Part shown: positions 23,286-35,093 of the stretch, piece after piece
Position numbering within the stretch: position 1 is the first letter of the stretch
Layout: each line of letters begins with the position of its first letter
Assembly (NCBI GenBank): GCA_032622095.1
Contig: CP136063.1
Span: 270,931,426 to 270,995,425, forward strand
DNA: 64,000 bases
Reading direction: 5' to 3'
Source of the DNA: Siphonodentalium dalli
Taxonomy: Eukaryota; Mollusca; Scaphopoda; Gadilida; Siphonodentaliidae
Notes under the pieces: generated by a model
Told to the model about the DNA's origin: nothing
The model's input: only the letters and a program-made list of their open reading frames with translations
Databases searched by the model: none
Position numbers and translations under genes: made by a program

Positions 23286-23633
23286 CTTAAGTTATTGCAG
23301 TTTATCGAAATTGTCTATTAAATGTCAAGTTGGTTTCCCATAGAGATCATCAACGATGTCTATGCGCAAGGGACCTACGCCAGTCTTCTCTGTTGGGAAT
23401 CCAATTGTTGGCTTATTAAATATGCACATATGCTTAAGATACAGTCGTGCGCGAAGCGCGCTCCCATAGGTCGGGTTTTGGATCCCAGTGAATTAAAATA
23501 TCATTGAAATAATCGGTTACTCCCCCCCCCCCATCCAATAAACATCCATATATTGAATATACATGTTTTTGGAGCAGAATTAGATCATGGAATTTAATTT
23601 TTTTATTTAATTTTCACACATAGTTATTAGTTA
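23286..23633. other. no gene recognised
   Basis: Non-coding. It contains a C homopolymer (23,523-23,532) and AT-rich DNA. Confidence 0.55.
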
Positions 23634-23940
23634 TGTGGATGGCGTTATCACTAAACATCACACCCGTATATTGATTATGTGGATGGAGTTATCATTAAAC
23701 CTCACATCCTTATATTGGTTACAGTAATGCCCAAAGTAATTGACCACTTAACCACAGCAAAATTATTGGTAATTTTTCAGGATTTAAAATCCTGAAAAAT
23801 TACCCATAATTCTGCTGTGGTTAAGTGGTCAATTACTTTGGACATTACTGTATGTGGATGGAGTTATCATTACACCTCACATCCTTAGATTGGTTAGGTT
23901 ATGTAGATGTGAGTTATCATTAAACCTCACATCAGTGTGT
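23634..23940. repeat. ~53-bp tandem repeat interrupted by a MITE
   Basis: Units with 'tatgtggatggagttatcat' followed by 'aaacctcacatcctta' begin near 23,634, 23,684, 23,851 and 23,902. The inverted-repeat element at 23,722-23,850 splits the third unit at a TA. Confidence 0.8.
23722..23850. mobile_element. 129-bp foldback MITE, Tc1/mariner type, with TA target duplication
   Basis: Almost perfect palindrome with arms of about 64 bp starting cagtaatgcccaaagtaatt and centred at 23,787 (aggatttaaaatcct). It is flanked by TA at 23,720-23,721 and 23,851-23,852. Removing it restores the surrounding 53-bp repeat unit, which confirms the boundaries. It has no coding capacity. Confidence 0.9.
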
Positions 23941-24109
23941 TGGGGATTTTGGACCTTGACTTGGGACCTTTGGTTTTTAACGCAACAAATGCGAGTACAC
24001 CTTATACACAAGTTTCTTGGATAAGATGAGTTTGAAGCCTGCTTACAGTTCGAAATGTTGTCAGTTTTGTATCGTCTGCAGCAGAACTCGGCATGTTGAA
24101 GCAAAAGTT

Positions 24110-25450
24110 ACAAGATATAAAATATGTACGTAACGAGACTATAATACAAATGAAAAAATAAATTGAGGGAGGAGTGGGCGATACAGGGAACTAAGGGTTG
24201 AACCGATATAAATTTGTAGAGCGATAACGACCAATGTTGACATATCATGCATCTCAACTCTACTGTTGCAACAAGGCTATAAAATGGGGGGGGGGTGTCA
24301 TAATCTCAGTTATCTCTATATAGTGCCAGAATAGTCATTCATGGACTTCCATAGTGGTCAGCCCTGGGAATTAGCGTAGGCAATAGGCAATGCCTAGGTA
24401 TGAGCAGAGGAAAAATCGGTTTGCCTAGGCAATTATATTTCCTAGGTAAAACAAGTTCATTGGGTTACTAAAATTGATTTGTGTCTATCAGAAATAGAAC
24501 TTCTTTTGCCAAATGATTTCTTTAAATCACTCTTTACATATATTGTCCTACAATTATTTCCATGGCACTGGGCCATTAACTAGCTACCCGGTATAAGGAC
24601 ACTTATTTTGGAGATGATTTGTGGAATTGTACATATATGTTGAGTGATGGCCTGGAAATAATGTTCCCCAAAATAACTAAGCATTTCAGGTTATTATTGA
24701 ATCATATTGATTTGAGATGGCAATATTGTTGCAAAATTGCCTAGGTAAAATCTGTTTTTGCCTAGGCCGATTTCTTTCACCTAGGCAAATATATTGCTTA
24801 GGCAAATTTTCCTTAATTCCCAGGGCTGAGTGGCACAATGCAAATTGGAATCAAATGATAAAAATATGTATATAACACAACTACGGTATACGGATGAAAA
24901 TAAAAAAAATAATTTAGGCCGGATTAGATGTTGGGTTTGTTAAATAGACTCGGAGAAAAAGGGGAACGATGAACTGACATAAATTAGTAGAGCGATAGCG
25001 ATCAATGTTGCCATGTGATGCATCGCGACTGTACTGTAGCGGCAATAATATAAAATTGGGGGGGGGGGGTGTCTGAAATTATCTCTATAGATGGCACCAG
25101 GATTATATAGAAAGGAATAGCAATTGATATACGTATACCATATACTATAGTAATACCATAGACATATAAGTACAAGTATCACATGATAAAATATTACGTA
25201 ACTTGACTATAGTATAGCGGTGAAAGAAAAAAAATTGAACCGGGATTAGAGGTTCGGTTGGTTATATGTAGATAATTGGATATGGAATTCATACCGATGA
25301 GACGATAAAAATTAGTGGAGCGATAAAGACCAATGTTGACACTTAGTCAGGCGGTTAATACGATAGACCCAAATAAATTTGTCGGGTGATAATGACCAAT
25401 GTTGACGTATAAAGTAACGCGACTGTACTGTCGCACAATTATCAGGTAGA
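24110..25450. repeat. degenerate ~270-330-bp tandem units with G-runs
   Basis: Three or four units share 'agcgata-cgaccaatgttgac', 'cgcgactgtactgt', a G homopolymer (24,286-24,295 and 25,060-25,070) followed by gtgt, and 'attatctctatag'. The first unit contains the 24,359-24,828 insertion. No ORF. Confidence 0.7.
24359..24828. mobile_element. 470-bp inverted-repeat element (CAGCCCTGGGAATTA ends)
   Basis: Terminal inverted repeat cagccctgggaatta at the left and taattcccagggctg at the right. Subterminal DNA is full of the palindrome gcctaggc and related cctagg sites (24,390-24,450 and 24,740-24,805). It interrupts a tandem unit (24,110-25,450). The flanks 'agtgg' on both sides suggest a short or eroded target duplication; the exact length is unclear. 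A CAG...CTG end is compatible with hAT. Confidence 0.8.
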
Positions 25451-25499
25451 ACCTGTCAAATATGGACTCTGGTGGCCAATATGGAACAGCTCAGAAAAC

Positions 25500-25965
25500 A
25501 TTCGCAGGGCCGTAAAATTTATTTAACATGGGATCTGCCATTAAAATTGATTTATGTCGATAAAATTCTTATTTTTCAAAATTTTAAGCTGAAACTTGGT
25601 GTGTCTGTGTGGAATACGTATATATTCCTAAAATGACAGGGTACAGCACGTAATTATTTTTTAGATGGAAGAAATTAATTTTTTTCGATGATAAATTTTA
25701 ACATGGGATTTGCTATTCAAATCGATTTATGGCGATAAAACTCTTATTTTTCAAAATTTTAAGCTGAGACTTGGTGTGTCTGCGTGGAATACTTATATAT
25801 TCCTAAAATGACAGGGTACAGCACGTAATTATTTTTTAGATGGAAGAATTTTTTTTTTTTTCGATGATAAATTTTAACACAGGATTTTCCCATTCAAATC
25901 GATTTATGTCGATAAAACTGTTATTTTTCAAAATTTTATGCTGAGACTGAGGTATGTCTGCGTGG
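25500..25965. repeat. three tandem copies of a ~175-bp unit
   Basis: Each unit carries 'atcgatttatg-cgataaaac', 'ttatttttcaaaatttta', 'cttggtgtgtctg' and 'gacagggtacagcacgtaat'. Copies are centred near 25,590, 25,764 and 25,940, and the last is truncated. High similarity between copies 1 and 2 suggests recent amplification. Confidence 0.85.
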
Positions 25966-25984
25966 AATACTTATATTTCAAGAT

Positions 25985-26398
25985 ACTAGTATTAAAACAA
26001 AGATGAATAACTCTAGGATGGACAATCCGAACATAACAATGGAACCCTCTATTTAATGTCCTCATACAGGGTAGTTGTGAACATCCACACCAAATTTGGT
26101 TGAGATCCCAACACAACTGTTGAAGTTACGATATGAACAGGCACCAGACGGACCAAAAAGCCACTATTCCAGATAAACAAAGATGAATAACTCTAGAATG
26201 GTAAATCCGAACAAAACGATGGGACCCTCCATTTAATGTGCTCATAGTAGTGAACATCCAAACCTAATTTCATTGATATCCGAGCACTTCTGTTCAAGTT
26301 ATGACATGAACAGACATAGGACGGACGTATGTACGGTACACACAGACGGAGAGGTGCAAAACAGTATACCCCCCTTTTTTCTTAAAAGGGGGTATAAT
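25985..26398. repeat. T165b array, part 2, with terminal hairpin
   Basis: Two further units of the family seen at 21,690-22,480. They are followed by 'gacggacgtatgtacggtac' and a hairpin of taccccccttttttc against aaaagggggtata at 26,368-26,396. A 3' hairpin after an array of direct repeats is a feature of Helitron-related non-autonomous elements, but no diagnostic CTRR end could be fixed. Confidence 0.65.
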
Positions 26399-26439
26399 AA
26401 AGGTGATCGGCTTTGCCCGGGCAATCCGCTTTGCCCGGG

Positions 26440-26840
26440 TTTCCCCTACAGTTTTCAAATTTTTCTCACCCCGGGCCGAAAAACCATGGACAGCCCGATG
26501 TGTCCTGGTCTCGTGTCCGTAGCCGTGTGCATTTGTCTGGAGTTAGACCGCTAGATGTTATAATTTATGCAATTTTTCAGGTAAAAATAACTGAATGGTC
26601 TCATACAGGCAATATATAGAACCATGGTTTATGAATATATATGATATTAGGCCAGAGCACTGAGGTGCAAGGGGCTCCAAATGGAATTATGCAAAAACAT
26701 GTATTTGGTCTGATTCTGATTCAAGGGGGAGGGGTGGTGCAGATGGAATTTCCCCAAGGTGGACACCCCCTGAACAGATTCTGATTCAAGGGTGCAGTTG
26801 GAGTTTCCCCAAGGTGGACATCCCCTGAACAGATTCTGAT
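26440..26840 (+). mobile_element. right half of a hAT-1 element, split by the 8.5-kb insertion
   Basis: Shares 'ttttctcacc-c-gggccgaa', 'gtgcatttgtctggagttag' and 'tgatattaggccaga' with 46,862-47,234 and 54,112-54,478. It continues after the insertion at 35,371-35,448, ending 'ttggcccagtctgcctctg'. The interruption occurs at attctgat. Confidence 0.85.
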
Positions 26841-28283
26841 TAGAGGTGCCATGATTATTTATTTTGATAATCGATAATCGGTTGTCAATAATCGATTTAT
26901 AGTCGATTAATCGTACCTAATATCAACAGTGGATGTACCGTATTCCGTAATATGGCCAATTGGGTGGGTGTTGAATCTGTTGATTAAAATACTTGGCTGA
27001 TGCAATTTTTATGCTAATAATGTCCACCATAAACCACCGGTAATGACTAATGAGCACAATGTACACGTATTCAATACCAGCACATATCTCGGCGATGTCA
27101 AATTGTCAAGGTTATAATAAATAGTGAGTTTCATTTAGCAGTCACCACACGATAAGTGATAGACTGTACTAGAAATAGCAACCACCCCAGTGGGTGTTTA
27201 TACCTAAATGCATGTGAATTATGACGTCATATAATTTTTATATAAGTTTTATATAATTTTATAATTTTATAATTTTTATATATTTCTATATACCATGAGA
27301 GAAATTACCGGGTACGTTTATTTGTGAATTTAACACGTGACTTCCGGGTGGTGATTGCGCAGAATCCAGCAGAAACTACAGGGTGCTCCGATATAACGGA
27401 GGAATATGCAGACAACAACAACAACTGATCAAATTCATTCCCAGATTCTAGAATGTACCGGACTTTCAAGTTTAGCCTATTCAGTTCTTTCTGAGGATTA
27501 ATTACAGCCTTTTCATCTGATAAAAATCATTGGTATATCATTAGCATAATAATTAATTACCCCCCGTCAAGCGACCGTCCTGTCAGTGTCATCCGGCTTA
27601 CGGCAGTTACTTGATCGGAAATTGCTTCCGTATATCCCATAGACCGATAAGGCCTTCACCTTCGCTTCATGGCAAACAATTTTCACAAATGTACGAGTGT
27701 ACGTAGATTAATTAATCGCTTGATTTCGTGACAATTGACAGTTACTGCGTTAGGCTTCACTGTAAACTGTTACAGACAACAATGATCAAGATTCCAGAAT
27801 CATTCAATCAACCAAAAAGTTCGAAGTTCAAAGAAAGATAAAAAAAATGAAAGAACGAATTCTGTGTTACGTGTAAATTGTGATACTAAAATTGTAGTAT
27901 GTTTCCTAGTTACCATCTTCAACTTCAACTTAAGTTCAAGGAATTGATATCTGATGAGGATTCTTGTGGAGTTGTGAACACAACAGCACAATGCGTGCTC
28001 CTGGAGGCATTTTTCTCCAAATCCAAGATTTTTTTAAAGGTAGGTCTGTTTGCTTTAAATTAAAACTTAAATTTTGATTATTATTTCATTTAATCATTTT
28101 TGATCATTTGACAATTTGTCGTGGTCATTCGTTGGTCATCAGTGTCACAGTCAGTGTGTTTGTCGTCATTCGTGTTTGGTTGTCGTCTGTCGTTTTTCGT
28201 CCTTGGTAGTTTGTCGTCGTGTTTATTGTTGGTCGTTTGTTTTCATCCTTTGTTCATTTGTGATCAGTCGTGGTTTTTGTGGC

Positions 28284-28411
28284 AAGTACACCGCAGCCCA
28301 AATGTAGTTAGCAAGTGGAGCCGCGGTGTACAATGTAGTGCATTTCGGCCGCAGTGGCAATGCTAACTGCACCGTGGTCAACTGGAAACTTGTTTTGTCC
28401 AGCAGGGTACA
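28284..28411 (-). mobile_element. CpG-rich modular element (family CG22), partial copy A
   Basis: Contains 'ccgcggtgtac', 'atttcggccgcagtggcaat' and the end cttgttttgtccagcagggta. It is a rearranged fragment of the family described at 57,777. Confidence 0.7.
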
Positions 28412-28846
28412 TTATATACCGTAGATTTGAACTAGGATTACCTAAGCACAAACCAGGCGAAAAAAAAGTACATGTACTGTAGGTTACACATAATTTTGAA
28501 ACCTGCAGGCCTGGGTCGATGTGTTTGTCATCAAGACATTTTTCGTCATCGATCATTCGACATCGTGTTCATCTTTGGCTGTTTGTTTTTCGTCATCAGT
28601 AATTTTTCGTCATCGATTGTTCGAAATCGTGTTAGTCGTTGGCCATTTGTTTTTCGTCATCAGTCATTTTTTGTCATCAGTCGGTATTTTTCTTCGTTGT
28701 TGTTTGTTGCCATTTGCCATCGTCATCCTCGCCATTTATCTGTCATTTGCCACCATTCGTCAGCCGGTGTGTTTTTTCGTTAGTTGTTTTTCATCATCGG
28801 TCATTTGTTCATCGGTTGTTTTTCGGAAATTCTGTCTGTGTGTGGG

Positions 28847-29199
28847 ACCACTTAACTGCGGTGCGGTTAGCATTGCCACCGCAGCTGAAATGCAACTACA
28901 CCGCGGCGCCACCGGCTAACAGTTGGGTCGTGATGTAATTGCCATTCGCCATGGTGTATTTGCCACGGTGTACTTTCATCAAACTGAAAAAAGACAATAC
29001 AAACCAGAAATCTAACCACGGTGTACATGCCATTCGACCGTGAGGGTAGTTGCCTTTCGGCCGCAGTGAACTTGCCGTTTGGCCGCAATGTACTTGCCGT
29101 TCAGCTGCGGTGCTCAACTGCAGTTACAAACTCTGACACCGCAGCCGAACAGCAAATACACTGCGGTGCCAATGGATACTTGTTTTGTCCAGCGGGGTA
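28847..29199 (+). mobile_element. CpG-rich modular element CG22, copy B
   Basis: Nearly full copy: opens in 'ccacttaactgcggtgcggt', has the central 'tttcatcaaactgaaaaaag' spacer, and ends in 'acttgttttgtccagcgggg' plus 'ta'. Short ORFs on both strands are by-products of the 22-bp modules. Confidence 0.8.
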
Positions 29200-29204
29200 C
29201 ATGT

Positions 29205-29470
29205 ATTGTATGTCTACTTTGATCCCGGAAATGGGCGGGTCCAATTTCATGAGTGACCATGTCCTTGACCATGACCTCGCTCATATACATGTAGGTACAT
29301 AGAACTTCTGTCTCTGTGTGTTATAGACTTGAAAACTGCACGACTGATCGGACTAAATTTTGGTATTAATGTACCAAAGGCCTACTTTGATCCCGGGAAC
29401 TATATGGGTGGGTCCAATTTCATATGCGACTGTGTCCTTGACTGCGACCTCGATATATACTCATACATTG
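29205..29470. repeat. direct duplication of ~90 bp, offset ~170 bp
   Basis: 'ctactttgatcccggaaatg' followed by 'gcgggtccaatttcatgagt' at 29,213 recurs in diverged form at 29,382. Nothing coding. Confidence 0.7.
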
Positions 29471-30867
29471 TACATGTATACCGGTTGGCAACGTTGTTCC
29501 CTAAAGAGCCCGGATGAAGTCAGGCACATCAGCTACATGTACCGGTACAGACTTTCATTTTTGAGGCGCGCGATCGCTCTTGCGCACCATCGCACGGCTA
29601 AAACTGAAAACCAGCGAGCGATCGATTGCGCACCTAGGCCAAATACAGAGAGCGAACCTGATAACGCTTTTATCAGTGTCTACCTAGACGAGGTCACACG
29701 GTGTGACGTGTCAAATGCACTATCTGTCTGAGACTGAATGATTCGAAGCTAAAAATACATTTCTATGTACCGGTATGGCTTATGACGTCACATAAATTCC
29801 TCGAAAATCAAATCGAGACCACGTGGCCGGGAGATGTTGATATTTATACTGTCAGCTTGGAATCTGAGTATTAAATTGATTCCTTATTAATTATTATGAA
29901 TTACATTTAATATAGGAGCATGTAGAATATAAAACATAGTGTGTAACATTCACTTGTGCTTATGGATAGTGGATTAAGCAGTGTTAAACCATCAAAGAGA
30001 TTCACTGGACATCGATCGTGAGTAACCAAATTCAATTTACGCGGCATTTATGAATGTATTTCCGCTGTTTATTTTATCTTGATAGAAACCGCGCGCCTGG
30101 CCAAAACCCAGCGAGCGGGACTCTGCGCGCCTACATTTTCTAAAAATGAAAGTCTGCCGGTATACATGTATGTGTATATGTACATGTAATAAGTAATAAT
30201 TTAGAAATAACAGTTACCAAATTATGAAAGTTTCCTCAATAATATCCTAATAGTATACATGTAGAATAATGATCATATTAAGAATGCGTTATTTTCCGCA
30301 AAACACTTTGTGTGAGCGGAGCGTTTGTATATATACAGCATGTAAATAGTGAGCGATAAGCAAAACACCGTGGTGATTGATTAGGTTGAGAGTGATTCAT
30401 GGTGACCCATTCAACACCAAAATCGGAGATTTAGCTTATTAAATGGCTATACCGGTAATGCGGTATGTTGTAAATAAGTTCATGATTCCACTGAATTGTA
30501 GGGGCTATGAATCATTGCTGCCTTATCGTAGCGAAAATTTGATATAACCCTTTCTTTACTAAATGGATTCTCCCACCAAGTAAAAAAGAATTTATTTGAA
30601 TGATCTATTATTCATTCAGAGGGGTGTTCAGGAAATGCAAGCAAATGACAACAGACTAACAGATAATACATACATGTACATGTGTAGAAGGATATCTATT
30701 AATTGGTTGGAAATGTTCAGAAAAGTTCAACAAACGACTTTATCTGAACACTTCCCACAACATCTACTTGTCAATAAGCATTTAGTAAATGAAGGGTTAA
30801 TATATGATTCTCAATAGAACTAGAGGTGGGCGGTCCCCAAGCCTGAATTTAGTGTGGCTGACATTTG
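29471..30867. other. no gene recognised
   Basis: Two related segments, 'actttcatttttgaggcgcgcgatcgctct...aaaccagcgagcg' near 29,548-29,625 and its approximate reverse complement near 30,080-30,165 (gcgcgcctgg...cccagcgagcg...aaaatgaaagtct), look like inverted ends of a ~620-bp element. No coding sequence. Confidence 0.5.
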
Positions 30868-30928
30868 CGGAATGAGGTCCCCAGAGGGCTAGCATCACCA
30901 AATTCACCCTCTGGGAACCTCATTCAGC
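30868..30928. repeat. partial copy of the palindromic 'gaatgaggtcccc' MITE
   Basis: Arms 'gaatgaggtccccagagg' and 'cctctgggaacctcattc' flank 'gctagcatcaccaaattca'. It is a fragment of the element intact at 61,884-62,065. Confidence 0.85.
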
Positions 30929-31931
30929 TTAGGCCTCTCTGTATGGGAGGCATTGGGTCAGATTCCACATTTGAAGTTGGTGATGTTCAGCCATTAATTA
31001 CTTTGATTATGCGATTTAACTTGGATTAAATTAAATTTTAATTGGAAATACCCATGATCAGTGTGTTGGTGAACTGCTTGGTGAACTTTCAAGCACCGTA
31101 TATCTATAAAATGGCTTTGTTGATGTCAAATGATCCAATATTCCCAATATTCAATAAATTGTGACCTACAAAACTTGACAATATAAGGGTACATGTAACA
31201 TAACTTGCTGAATGCTGATATAAGCCCAAGTTGCCAGGAAATGATATGGGGGCCATTGGTTCATTTCTTTCACCTTTCATATGCTTCAGAATAACCAGAC
31301 AGCCCCCATTTTAGGTTTACTTTAAAAAGTACCCCAATAGTCACAAGGGGGTACCCCCCCCCCCTCACTCAAACCTATCACATCTGTCCCCCAAAATGTC
31401 CCCAAATTAGCCTAATCTAAAGGCGTGAAATAACGGTGGTATTTCTAACAAAATTTCATATACATGTATATGCAGTGGGGGTCTACTCGGTGTTGAGTGT
31501 TTTGCTTATCGCATACTCTTTACATACATGTAGATGTACTGTTTGTTTACATAAGATGACGTTTGCTTACATACAATGTAACACAAAGTACTAACATAAC
31601 AACATGCTGAAATTAATGTGATACATGTATTTATGATTGGTATAAGAACAAGGTTTGTTTATAATATTAATTCTGTTTATGGCGGTTTTAACGGATGTTT
31701 TAACAGCTATACCCAGCGCCAACACTTACCCAATCTTTAAAAAGATCCTCATGGACATATTAGTATATCATAATTTTCTTCAACGTCTGGTGTGACAACC
31801 CGCTAATACCTGTAGGGCTGTAGACTGTGTATCATAACCTAACGGCATGTATCGTAACTCCACCGCAGTGACCGTTTCCATACTGCTGTCATTGCCAATT
31901 CATTAAAAGCGACACATCACATATTCATTAT
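30929..31931. other. no gene recognised
   Basis: Non-coding, with a C homopolymer at 31,356-31,365 and TACATGTA motifs. Nothing identifiable. Confidence 0.55.
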
Positions 31932-33970
31932 TAGCTCAACGACGTCCATGTGTGCGTGTGTGTGTCCGTCAACAATTTCCTTTGGCGCGGGCTACAGGTC
32001 GTACCTTTGGTCTGATCTTTATCAAATTTGTCATGAATGTTGACATTGACATGTAGATGGGAACAGGTCATTTTGGGTCATTGGCCAAAAAACATGGCGG
32101 CTGACAGCCATCTTGGATTTCAAAATTAAATCGATTGACGTGGTCTACATGTCTTACTGTTTGTCTGATCATCATGAAATTTATCATGGATGTTAACGAG
32201 TCATTTTGTGGTTGTTCCACCAAAAAACATGGCTGCCAGCAGCCATCTTTGATTTTACTCTTTGCATGACTAAATCCTTTGGCACGGGCTACAGGTCGTA
32301 GCTTTGGTAGGATCTTCATGAAATTTGTCATGGATGTTAACAATGACATGTAGATTGGAAAGAATCATTTTGGGGTCATTTGGCCAAAAAAAACATGGCC
32401 GCTGGCAACGATCTTGGATTTCAAAATTAAATCGATTCGCGTGGTCTACAGGTCATACTGTTCGTCTGATTATCATGAAATTTGTCATGGATGTTAATAA
32501 TGACAGGCAGATTGGAACGAGCCATTTTGGGGTCGTTCGGCCAAAAAAACATGGCCGCCAGCAGCCATCTTGGATTTTACTCTTTGCATGACTAAATCCT
32601 CTGGCGCGGGCTACAGGTGGTAGCTTTGGTCGGATCTTCATGAAATGTGTCATTGGTGTTAACAATGACATGTAGATGGGAACGAGCTGTTTTGTGGTCA
32701 TTCGGCCAAAATACATCTTGGATTTTACTCTTTGCTTGACTAAATCCTTCAGCACAGGCTCTAGGTTGTACATATGGTCATATCATTATGATATTTGTCA
32801 TCGCTATTGACATGTAGATGACATTGACATGTAGATGTGAACGAGTCATTTTGGGGTAGTTTGACCAAAACACATGGCCACCAGCAGCCATCTTGGATTT
32901 TACTCTTTGCATGACTAAATCCTTTGGCACAGGCTACAGGTCCCTACTTTGGTCAGATCATTATGAAATTGTCATGAATGTTGATGTTCACATGTGGATG
33001 GGAATGAGTCATTTTGGACTCATTTGGCCAGAAAACATGGCCGGCAGCGGTCATCTTGGATTTCAAAATTCAATCCATTATCACGGGCCACAGGTCGTAT
33101 CTTTTGTCGGATCATTATTAAATTTGTCATGGATGTTAAAATGGACATGTAGATGTGAAAGAGTCATTTTGGGGTTGTTCGGCCAAAAACATGGCCACCA
33201 GCAGCCATCTTGGATTATACTCTTTGCATGACTAAATTCTTTGGCACAGGCTACAGGTCCTTACTTTGGTCAGATCATTATGAAATTTGTCATGAATGTT
33301 GATGTTGACATGTGGATGGGAATGAGTCATTTTGGGGTCATTTGGCCAGAAAACATGGCCGGCAGCGGTCATCTTGGATTTTAAAATTCAATCCATTAGC
33401 ACGGGCCACAGGTCGTATCTTTCGTCGGATCATTATTAAATTTGTCATGGATGTTAAAATGGACATGTAGATGGGAAATGAGTAATTTTGGTGTTGTTCG
33501 GCCAAAAACATGGCCGCCAGCAGCCATCATGAATTATACTCTTTGCATGACTAAATTCTTTGTCAAGGGCTACAAGTCGAATCTTTGGTCCAATCATCAT
33601 GAGATTTGTAATGGATGTTAACAATTACATGTAGATGGGAAAAGGTTCATTTTGAATTCAACCAAGAAACCTGGTCGCCAGCAGCCATCTTGTATTTTAC
33701 TCTATACACGACTAAATCCTTTGACACGGGCTACAGGTCGTATCTTTTGTCGGATCATCATGAAATTTGTGAAGGATGTTAACAATGACATGTAAATAGG
33801 AAGGAGTCTTTTTTGTGTCATTTGGCAAAAAAAACGATGGCTGTCGCGGCCATCTTGGATTTTAATCTTTGCATAACTAGGCCTTTCCACTTTCCACATT
33901 CCTAATCGCTCCATTAACTGTAACACATGAAATTATTCCCTTTCCTCATTGAGCTACAGTGTCATTGACA
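31932..33970 (-). mobile_element. ~160-bp tandem-repeat element, array H2 (full-length, reverse orientation)
   Basis: About 12 monomers of 157-165 bp with two subtypes. Type A has 'ttactctttgcatgacta' and type B has 'ttcaaaattaaatcgatt' after the shared 'agccatcttggatt'. From left to right I read roughly A, B, A, B, A, A, A, B, A, B, A, A. Left end: agctcaacgacgtccatgtg with a TG-rich run. Right end: 'gagctacagtgtcattgac', matching in reverse the ends of arrays H1, H3 and H4. So each array is one element with conserved termini and a variable number of core repeats. Confidence 0.85.
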
Positions 33971-34560
33971 CTTTCATAATTACATTTCAGTCAATTCACA
34001 TTTTCAGCTGCATATACATGTATACCGGTATGTGAACCAATTTCATCATTACAGAAATTGCAAATTCATCGTTGATTCCATCATCTCAACATTTCATTAA
34101 AGTGAGACTTTATGTTCACACATCGATTCATTCAGGCAACATTTTTTTTCCATTTCTACACTGGTCATTGCATTGATCGTCTTCAATGGGGATAATCTAT
34201 AATTATATATGTATATCATTGTTAACTATTAAAGTGACATTTCTCTTCCTCCCAATCGATATTGCATTAAAATGACACTTCATATTCATTACACTTCATT
34301 CAATAATTTCTGTTTCTACATCACTTATTGCATTGATTGCCTTCAGGTAAGGTAAGCTATGTCCGACTCAAATATTAAAGTGACGCATCATATTCACTAC
34401 ACTTTATTCAATAATTTCTTTTTCTACATAGTTTACACGTATTGCATTGATTGCCTGCAGCTAAGGTAATCTATGTCCGACTCAAATAATACAAATATTA
34501 GAGGCATTCCATTTGCATCCATTAATTCTAAGGAAACTTCTGCTGTGATATATATATATG
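33971..34560. repeat. degenerate ~110-bp tandem units
   Basis: 'tattgcattgattgcctt-ag', then 'ggtaa-ctatgtccgactca', 'attaaagtgac' and 'ttcattcaataatttc' recur about three times between 34,080 and 34,490, with decay. No gene. Confidence 0.6.
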
Positions 34561-34572
34561 TATATATACATA

Positions 34573-35093
34573 CAGGGTACTACATGTGCTACACCACTCG
34601 GAGAAATGTCTGTGTCATCACACTAAAATACCATGTTAGAACTTGAATTGATATATTCGTAATCGTATATAGTCACCAATAGCCGGGTTACTACCGTAGT
34701 ACCTGACATTGCCTATCTAGTGAACTATTCAAACCCAACAGGCATGGTTGATTTCACTGTGGGATGATGGTTCACTTCCATCCTCAAGCTACTTTTCTTT
34801 TCTGACGTGCAGGGGTAGATATGCTTGAGGCCCCACCACAGTTAAATTCGCACCAGGTTCTCAGTTATTATTATCTTATGTTCGAACTTTACTCATATGT
34901 TTGGACTGATCATAACCATGATTTCAATGCTGGGTTTGAATAGTTCACTAGATGGGCAATGTCCGTTACTATCGTAGTAACCCGGCTATTGGTGACTATA
35001 TACGATTACGAATATATTAATCCAAGTTCTAGCATGGTATTTGTGTGACGACACAGACATTTCTCCGAGTGGTGTAACACATGCAGTACCCTG
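34573..35093. mobile_element. 521-bp element with ~160-bp inverted repeats and TA target duplication
   Basis: Left arm begins cagggtactacatgtgctac and right arm ends gtgtaacacatgcagtaccctg. The arms (about 34,573-34,735 and 34,932-35,093) include 'gagaaatgtctgtgtc' and 'ccaatagccgggttacta', each repeated in reverse. TA flanks at 34,571-34,572 and 35,094-35,095. The spacer is non-coding. Consistent with a Tc1/mariner-type MITE. Confidence 0.85.

Noticed and set aside
28867-29302. ORFs with repeated 'TAAERQVH'-like peptides at CG22 copies
   Set aside because: They follow the 22-bp modules and appear in all frames; no independent coding signal.
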